Assembly: GCF_000687475.1 (NCBI RefSeq)
Contig: NC_057319.1
Location: forward strand, 1,798,001 to 1,862,000
DNA: 64,000 nt
Direction: 5' to 3'
From: Ustilaginoidea virens
Lineage: Eukaryota > Ascomycota > Sordariomycetes > Hypocreales > Clavicipitaceae
Shown: positions 56,824 through 64,000 of the stretch, in pieces
Layout of the letters: each line of letters begins with the position of its first letter
Position numbering within the stretch: the stretch's first letter is position 1
Translations under genes and position numbers: made by a program
The notes under the pieces: model-generated
The model's database searches: none
The model's input: only the letters and a program-made list of their open reading frames with translations
Told to the model about the DNA's origin: nothing

Positions 56824-58135
56824 ACCCCCTTCCTATATTCTATTACGGATATAGATAGGATAGGCATAAAGCTTAATAATATTAATAACCTATTAATCCA
56901 AAGGGATACTAAGGTTCCAATTATCAGGAAATAGGGACATCTATAGTAGACTCTTAATGCTATAGATACTACTACCTTCTACCTCTTACTATAAAAAATC
57001 CATTAGCTTTATTATCGATTTAGGCACCCCTCTATTAATAGGCTTACCAAATTGCTCTAACGCGCCGGATATAATAATAATATTAACCGCAATATCATTA
57101 AGAGGATTACCTATATATACCATTAATACCAAATAAACGCAAAGGCACCTAGCCGATTTAAATTCATACTCTAGGATAATAATACTAGCTTATTTAACTA
57201 TAAGATTATCGTTAATATCCTTTATATTAAAAATCGGCCGGTATTATACATTATAGATGCCGCTATAAGCTTCTAGGCAGTTAGATTTCTTAATCTATAA
57301 AGTCAAAAGGCCTACAATATATAGAATGCCCTTAAGGAATACTAGATCGATATATACCTTGGCCTACTAGATTAGATTATTTATAATACTAGCCTAAATT
57401 TCGCCTCCGCTAAATTCTATTATAATGCCCGGCTTCTATCTATTAATATAGATAAAATTCCTATAGAAGCCTATAATAGCATTAGCAAAGTCGAGAGATA
57501 TTACGCCTTATTATGCCGAGCCTATACTATTATTGATAACGAAGTAGGCGACCTAATAATAAAGGAATAAAAATTACAGCTTACTATAAAGGCTATCAAC
57601 GATTCCACTAGACCTAACGGTCTAATGCCTACGTTATTAGTCTTTAGAGTATATCCTCGACTCACAGATAATTCACCCCCTAGCTTATTAGTATCATAAT
57701 ATGCCTTAACATTACGAAAGGCCACTAATAAAGCTAGGAAATGCCTCGCTAAGCGACAAATTCGTAATGCCTTCGCCTAATAGAATGGCCTAGATACGTA
57801 GCCTATCTACCGACTACCCCTATAGTTAGATATACAGGTATAGAGAGAAAAAGGTAGATAGTATAAGCTATACCGGCTAATCAGCCTCGATAGTAAAACC
57901 TATATTGTAAAGATGCCATATAGCCCGGTTAAATTCCAATTAACGGTCGTTAAGCTATATAACTATAACCCCGATGATACTAAAGATATCGTCTATACTA
58001 AAGGCCCGGCCTGCCCCGGCCGGATAGAAGTTAGGATACCGGCTATAGCCGCACCTCTAGCCGCGATAATACCTATAGCCGCGATATATCCATCGCCAGC
58101 TACTAGCCCTAATTAAGTCAGGCTAGTATTACTAT
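56824..58135 (+). pseudogene. Copia-E protease C-terminus and integrase remnant
   Basis: Resumes after A2 with TPFLYSITDIDRIGIKLNN, the protease end (fungal form TPFLLCLxDMDxLGV). GAG-pre-integrase follows: RFRHPSINRLTKLL*RAGY near 57017. Integrase core: IYLGLLDQIIYNTSLNFASAKF (start near 57350; second catalytic Asp replaced by Asn in IIYN) and AYNSISKVERYYALL (about 57460-57500), where the third acidic residue, Glu, is kept in VERY. Then SRPNGLMPTLLVFRVYPR-like sequence and a Pro/Ala-rich tail ending near 58115. Integrates cDNA in the living family; dead here. Confidence 0.85.
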
Positions 58136-58179
58136 TACTACCGCTAACATATATAATATCTAATATTATAATTAATAAA

Positions 58180-59350
58180 GACCAAAAAGAGGCTTTTGTT
58201 AATACTATTGCTTCTAATACCATTATCGATACCTCTTTCCTAACCGTAAAAGAGTAAGCCGACCTATAGCTTATTAGTTAATTACACCGGGAAGGGAAGA
58301 TAATAACCCTAAGAGCCCCCTTCGAATAGTCTAACCGTATAGAGGTAGAAGCGTTATAAGCCCGCGATATATTCCGATTTATTACCTTTAATATCGGTAA
58401 ATATAAAGCCTAACGTCTATTTAACTTACATATAGTACGAGAGATTAAGGGTAAAGGCATAGATACACTGTATAAGAAATTATAACTCATCATATAAGGC
58501 TATAGTAATAATAAAAAGCAATTAATATTAACTTAGTCCCCTATAATCTAACGGGCTAATCAACGGCTACTTATATTATTAGCCTTATCACTATAACGCT
58601 CTCACGGCTTATTCCTTTAGATACGTAATATCATATAGGCTTACGTATAGTCATTAACTACCCTTAATCGGTCAATTATCGCTAAGTTACCTAAGCAAAT
58701 AGCCCACTAATACCCTAATAACACTATTATAGAAGTAGTAAAGCTACTATACGGAATAGCTGAGGCAAGTACCTACTAGTAGGCGATATACTTCCGGCAC
58801 TACTGCGAGAAATTGGGTATAACTATATCGACCTATAACCCCTATTTGCTGATATCTACTAGCGATACTAACCGTGCTAACGTTCTTAACCATACTAGTG
58901 ATACTAGCAATACCGTATACTTCGGTATCGTAGGTATATAGACTAATAATACCCTCGGCTTTAGTGACAATGCCTTCTTCTAATGGGAAGAATTAGAGCT
59001 TACTAAAGCAGGCTTTAACGCTAAGCCTAAGACGAAGCTATTATTAACCGCGCCCCTAATATTCAATAGATGCATATTAACGGCCAATAGTAACGGTATA
59101 ACCTTATGCCAGAAAGGTTAAAGCAAGAAGATCGCAACTATCAATAAGAATACGCCTATAGCCCAGCATAACTATATCGAGTAATATGCTCGCGGTGCTT
59201 ATATAGCTATAGTCTGCTAGCCTAAGGCCTCCTTTAACCTATCTATCGCAGCACAACACCAGCAACTTAACCCTAAGGATATCGCGAAATTAAATAAGCG
59301 TTTTTAATAGCAGCGCAATAACTAGGATTATGGCTTACGGTATATCAATC
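58180..59350 (+). pseudogene. Copia-E reverse transcriptase remnant
   Basis: Frame read through TAG/TAA: LFNLHIVREIKGKGIDTLYKK, LTQSPIIQRANQRL, RNIIQAYVQSLTTLNRSI, VVKLLYGIAEASTYQQA, then GIQTNNTLGFSDNAFF at about 58933-58980. Fungal Copia elements of this type have QTDDTL, so both catalytic Asp have become Asn by G to A. RGAYIAIVCQPKASFNLSIAAQ and LNKRFQQQ lead into RNase H. The Gln-to-stop positions are exactly where relatives have Gln. Confidence 0.85.
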
Positions 59351-59359
59351 TAGCCCTTA

Positions 59360-59919
59360 CTACAGCCAAACTCTTTATATTTATTGACGGATCCTTTGTT
59401 AATAATAAAGATTTAAGCTCCCAGATTGGCTATATCATTATGCTAGGGAATAAAGAGGATAACCCTATAGATAACGCCTTCCTACTAACTAGTAATATTA
59501 TCACTTATAGCTCTATAAAGAGTAAGCGTATAACGTATAGCGCACTCGCTTCGGAGCTATATAGTATAGTATAAGGGGTCGATATCGCATATATGATAGG
59601 CACGACCCTCAATATAATTACTAGCAGGCTAGGACTACTAAAGATTCCTATAGTAGTATATATAGATTCTTTTTCGTTATACGAATGCCTTATTAAGCTA
59701 GGCACTACGAAAGAGAAGAGGCTTATAATAGATATTATAGCCTTGCAATAGTTATATAAGCGCCGGAAAATCTATAAGATTCGCTGGATTAACGGAAATA
59801 ATAACCTCGCCGATGCAATAACTAAAGGAACGCCTAATAAAGCCCTTAAGACCTTCGTTGACCAAAATAGGGCTGTTATACGTATAGAAGGGTAGGTAAA
59901 GAGGCTGGTTAATATCTAA
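59360..59919 (+). pseudogene. Copia-E RNase H remnant
   Basis: LFIFIDGSFVNNKDLSSQIGY keeps the first acidic residue of RNase H (FxDGSF). SSIKSKRITYSALASELYSIV, then VVYIDSFSLYECLIKLGTT and WINGNNNLADAITKGTP follow, all in register with fungal Copia RNase H. Only a few stops; it ends KRLVNI and TAA at 59917-59919. The later WIDGxxNPADAMTK motif has Asp to Asn. This is the clearest Copia-E domain. Confidence 0.88.
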
Positions 59920-60213
59920 CTGCGTTTGGAAGGTATTAGTGATATTATAGGTGGCAAGTGTGTGGATTTTCCTATATTCAATATTGTGTGCAATACTGCC
60001 TGTTTTTCTTATGTTTACTGCCGCCCCTTTTTGCCCCTTTGTTTTGGCTGCGATATTCAATATACCGGCTGTACGGTATAATGCCGGCCGCACGGCGCGA
60101 TAACGTTATTGCCGGCACAACCTGCCGAGACCGCGCCGTACTTTCTTTTCTATATATGCGCCTTACATCCTAGCGATTCCAATGTTTGCTTCTATAAAAA
60201 GAGAAGCTGCTAG

Positions 60214-60544
60214 TATCGGAATCGCTATCGCAAGGTGCCCAATTAGGCACATTACGACGGATATGCCGCGCACACTGCCGCATACATGATGTGGCTACTT
60301 TTGCCCCTTTACCCCTGAGCCCGGTAGGGCACGCGGGTAGCCCGGCCCGACTGCGCCGATGCACGTGACCACGGCACGCACAAAAAGGCCATATCGTGTA
60401 ATTACCCTCTTTTGCTTCCTTTCTTTCCTTTTAGATAGTCAGTCATTAGTAAAGTCAATAAATCCTTTACTTAGTGACCTCACGGTACACGATACCACGC
60501 GTGCGACCCTACGTACAACTAGGTACCCCGAGTTTATATCAACA
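60214..60544 (+). repeat. Copia-E 3' LTR
   Basis: 331 bp, TATCGGAATCGC to TCAACA. Differs from the 5' LTR by transitions (for example GGGCAC against AGGCAC) and a few others. The purine run AAAAAGAGAAG ends about 12 bp upstream and may be the polypurine tract. Confidence 0.92.
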
Positions 60545-60549
60545 TATCT

Positions 60550-61620
60550 ACTAATAGTAAAAGTAATAAATACCTACTGCCGATATGCCTATACCTAAGT
60601 ATGAGTATCGTTAGGGCGAATGCCTTTATAGAAGAATTATAATATTAATTATCTAGCTCTATTAACGAATTGACCAATACATATAAAGGATATACCTAGA
60701 GCTTATAATAGAAGAATTAGTCGAAATAGCAATATAGGATTTTATAGTATATCTGGCCGAGGTATAATAGGAATACCGCGTATAACTTCTTAATGCTCTA
60801 GAGATGCTAGCTTAATAATATTATACTTCTGCCCGTATAATATACTCTTAATTCGCTTTATAATATTCGATAACCGGCTTATCTATAAAAAGAAGAGAAG
60901 TATTAGAATTATTCTCTAAAAAGTAGTAAAAAAAATATACTAAAGAGATTTACTGCCGGTAGTCTAGATAATTTTAAATAAGCTTATTTAGATTTCTTGC
61001 CCCTTTAAACTTAGATAAGGGCTTATCTCTTTTACAACAGCTATATTGCTTATGAGGCTTAGAAAGATTAGGAATATTAGGCTATACTGATAGTAGTGAG
61101 GGGGGGAGTAGAGGCGGTTCTAGATTTGCTGCTAATACAGCCATTATACGACGAAAATACTGATAATTACTTAATAATAAGGCTGTTTGTATTGACGAGG
61201 CTGCTTATATTAATAAGGCTGCTTATATTGATGAGGCTGTTTATATTAATAAGGTTGTAGCGATAGCTAGGCTAGGATTACGCATAAGGGAATTAGAGGC
61301 GGGTATTATTGCACTATAAATTAAAGTAATTCCTCGTTATTTTACACTAATAGGATAAGATAGGCTCTGTGAGGATTCGTCTATATATCTTTCTATTGGA
61401 CCTAGCTTTCTGCGTCTCTTTTCCGCTACTTCGTTATAATTAAGTATAAACCCGACCTCTTGCAATACTAAATGCTATAGCAATAGCCTTATTTACGCCT
61501 CTTCAGAGTATATACCGGATCCATAAAGATATATACTAGCTCTGTTTTTTCAGCCAATAAGGGCGTTTTAGTGCCCTCTAGACTAATCAGATGGCTGGCT
61601 TGAATGATATATAGCTAGTG
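60550..61620. other. Unidentified sequence U, block 5
   Basis: Continuation of U after Copia-E. AT-rich and RIP-like up to about 61,600. A plus-strand stretch reads NKAVCIDEAAYINKAAYIDEA... and then RLGLRIRELEAGIIAL, suggesting a coiled-coil remnant. The minus strand near 61050-60990 reads CCKRDKPLSKFKG, reminiscent of Cys-type zinc fragments, but nothing firm. No family assigned. Confidence 0.45.
61184..61255 (+). repeat. 18-bp tandem repeat, four units
   Basis: Units of GGCTGYTTRTATTRAYRA (GGCTGTTTGTATTGACGA, GGCTGCTTATATTAATAA and so on), followed by a partial GGTTG. 18 bp is six codons, giving alternating Ala-Tyr-Ile-Asn/Asp motifs on the plus strand, so it was probably coding. Confidence 0.8.
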
Positions 61621-64000
61621 ATTGTGGTGGCTTAGCACCCCTGGCCTCTTATTAAAGAAGCAAAACTGGAAGGCACGCTTTACGCACTTACGTAACGCAC
61701 GCTGCACCTTCGGCACAGCTTTGCTTAACAAAGGACTTATAAAGTAAGTGGGGATAAGAACTTTACTCGAGTCTAAACGCCAGTTTATACGCCAGTACGC
61801 CAAAAAATTTAGCCCACTTGACTTACTGCCGTTGTGCGCTAAATTGCTTGGCGACTATTCCTTTTATAGGGCATATAAGCGGCCCCTGCTAGCGCGATAT
61901 ATCGTGAATAAGGGTTGTGGTGTTACGGGATGCTTCTATAAAATTGTGTTGCAGATCCTTACTAATTCTGGTAAGGCGCCATGATTTATGTCGTTGAGTG
62001 CGCCAGGCGCACTTACTTGGATCTGGGCCCTAGAGTCTGGATGCACCAGCTGCAGCAGACGATGCGTCGGCCAGCCATGTGAACCATGTGAGCCATGTGC
62101 GCCATGTTGTGTGCATGGCTGGATAACCTGGATAACGAAGGCAAGATATCGTCTCCAGCATTCACCAGTCGGGACGCAGGGAACATTCTCGACTCTCTGC
62201 TTGCCAGGCCAAGCACTGCATACTGTTGACCAAGTCAAAACAGTGCATGTCACAGTATTTACTCCTACGCACACCTCTTATGATATTGGAAAGAGCTCCC
62301 CCAAAAGGCACCATACGCCCAAAGGCCGTCTTCGACACGCAACCCCCGAGCTCAAGCATGCCATGCCGATAAGGATTTTATTGCATTGCGTCTTGTTAGA
62401 AAATTCCACCAAGACTACCATCCGCATCTTGGGCCGCTTCAGCCGTGGCTTTGCTTCTATCCTTCCTCAGCTTGACCAAGCTTGCATCTTGTCAGGCCTT
62501 GGCCTCTCACGCACCTGCAGCTTGTTCAGACTCTGTGTGCAGCTCGACGACAGCTCGACGACAGCTTGGCTAGCGGGACCGGCAACGACAATGCAGGGTC
62601 GTTTGCGTCCCCAGGTCGGCCTTGGGGCAAGTCAGAGACGAGCATCACATCACCGGCCCTGTTCCGACCATACTCTGCTCCCTGGCGGTCATGCCGCCGT
62701 TGCTGCAGCGGGTCCGGAAGAATACAAAGATGAAGCAAAGTGCCTCTTGGCTCACGACTCGTTAATGTGCCAGTCACTGAGGACAGCAACTGGCGACTTG
62801 GTTGGCATAGCGTCTGGACTTGGCGGACGGAAATGGATATGCCCATTTCGAACCTTGGATGTCTGAAGAGCTCGAGAACAGCCACGGGAGTTCGCTGGTG
62901 GGCAGTGGAAATAGGCGCCAAGCACGACTTTGGCCCGTGGCTCATATGTAAGACGCAATGGAGTCGACATGACGTCCGCGTAGCCCCTAGTTGCTTCCCC
63001 GAGGGCACAAGCCGTTGAAATCAGCAAGCCGCAAGTTGGCATGGACAGTCCATGTCAAGTCAAGGGGCAATCCTAGAACGGGTCACATGTGTGCAATTCA
63101 GTCGCGTATCCCATCGCCATCCCCCGGTAATCTCATCTAACCAGACTCTGGCCGGAAAATCAAGGGCCTTTGCAGCCCCGCCTATTTTCCCTTTGAGAAA
63201 CGACGAGGCCTCAGTTCCGCATCTCTGGCCAACAGCATCTGCATAGACTGGCCTTGCATGGGTCAAAAATGCGGTCTGGGCAGGCTTTACCGGGACGAGC
63301 TCCCCGAGACATCTCGCTTGTGTCATTGAGCGGGGGGATGAGGCAGATTAGGTTGCAACCCTGCCCACGACAAGATATGGAACGTGCGCCGATTCGCTAC
63401 CGGTGTGTTCTCTGCATCGATGCGACAACAAGATAGCAGCCAAGGCAGGAATCTGCTTGTCCAGATGCACTAGCTATACTTTTGCAATATCGCAATGACA
63501 GCCTTGGGTGAGATTAAGGAACACGGCAGTTGCGATAACTTTCCCTCTACAATCTAACCCATGGGTCGTTCTGTGGGAATGGTTTTCGGGGAGGCTGCAG
63601 TTGCGGCATTATAAAATGTTACTACTTGCTTGCATGGCAGCACCGATGCAACCAAAGCCACTTGCCCTCGTCATTGAATGGGTACGATACGGGATTTTAA
63701 TATAAGGAGGGATCAAGGGCGAGACCAAGTTTACCTATTTTACCCAAACCGTCTAGATTAAGCAAGCGCTGCGGAGATTCGGGGCCGTGAATTAATGTAA
63801 AACATGATTCAATGCGAACGTCCCAGACCAACGACTCTTCGCAAAGCAGCATGGTTGGAGAAGGAATGTTAGCGCGCCTGGTGCCTGGATACGCGTCTGC
63901 GAAGAGCAATTTAAGGGCCAATAACTTGTTCTAGCTTGTTCTAGCATTGCGGACTTGGCCCTTTTGCAGGTGGGATTCGCCTACCTACCTATCTAAGCGC
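61621..64000. other. Balanced-composition DNA beyond the RIP block; no gene recognised
   Basis: From about 61.6 kb, and clearly from 62.0 kb, CpA/TpG and CpG are common and TA-rich motifs vanish. Overlapping open frames exist on both strands (for example 61988-62866 plus, 292 codons, and 63008-62526 minus, 160 codons). None shows a recognisable domain, codon bias or start context that lets me choose one. A short imperfect 9-bp repeat GTGARCCAT lies at 62078-62106. It may be intergenic DNA, a gene flank, or a lineage-specific gene with introns. Confidence 0.5.

Larger units (their letters stand above)
45715..60544 (+). mobile_element. Copia-E: Ty1/Copia element interrupted by Copia-A2
   Basis: Two 331-bp LTRs (45715-46045 and 60214-60544) with target duplication TATCT (45710-45714 and 60545-60549). 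Ignoring the nested A2 it is about 7.2 kb. gag, protease, integrase, RT and RNase H are read on the plus strand in Copia order. It is a different lineage from A/B: its gag has a zinc knuckle, and its RT site is a TDD-type box as in many fungal Copia elements. Here the box reads TNN. Degraded by TAG/TAA. Confidence 0.94.

Noticed and set aside
61988..62866. 292-codon ORF as a host gene
   Set aside because: Competing open frames of similar quality on the other strand, Cys/Pro/His-rich low-similarity translation, and no recognised domain. It may be real, but the sequence alone does not support it.

Overview
The window looks like a piece of a filamentous ascomycete (Pezizomycotina) genome. Bases 1 to about 61,600 are an AT-rich block made almost entirely of nested, decayed retrotransposons. 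Their damage has the signature of repeat-induced point mutation (RIP): CpA has become TpA on either strand, so CAA/CAG and TGG codons have become TAA/TAG, Cys and His have become Tyr, and catalytic Asp has become Asn. From about 61.6-62.0 kb the composition changes to balanced, codon-like DNA in which I recognise no gene. No intact host gene, rRNA, tRNA or CRISPR array was seen. Family labels A-E are mine.

Layout. 1-2,319: Tad1/I-like LINE, minus strand, cut by the window edge. 2,320-29,642: an old Ty3/Gypsy chromovirus (C1, minus), split by Copia-A1 (4,397-11,941, TSD ACTAT, inside the chromodomain) and by a second chromovirus C2 (12,511-25,509, minus, TSD GGCGA). C2 itself carries Copia-B1 (12,620-18,001, TSD CTATT) in its 3' LTR. 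29,643-34,684: Copia-B2 (minus), whose two flanks do not match. 34,685-45,714 and 60,545 to about 61,620: five blocks of unidentified ancestral sequence 'U'. U is interrupted by two solo B LTRs (34,871-35,604 and 36,120-36,883), by a miniature LTR element D (37,041-45,187, TSD CTAAG, three LTR copies) that hosts chromovirus C3 (37,108-44,434, TSD TACCC), and by Copia-E (45,715-60,544, TSD TATCT). Copia-E carries Copia-A2 (49,171-56,818, TSD GTAGC) in its protease gene. Exact 5-bp target duplications fix the order of most insertions.

How the parts relate. Families A and B share LTR termini (TGTTRAAATC...GCAACA), a polypurine tract and a primer-binding site complementary to the anticodon arm, not the 3' end, of initiator tRNA-Met, as in Drosophila copia. 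B1 and B2 are internally deleted yet keep one long reading frame each, and their deletions are partly complementary. This suggests non-autonomous elements copied by a partner. D shares its LTR start with the gypsy LTRs and may have used their machinery.

Most notable observations: (1) a conserved ORF antisense to the 3' part of all three chromoviruses, with a six-cysteine C-x2-C-x12-C-x8-C-x2-C-x6-C motif of identical spacing in two diverged subfamilies; (2) the three-LTR miniature element with a 2-bp LTR-LTR junction; (3) B1, whose two 740-bp LTRs read as identical although its coding region carries RIP stops.
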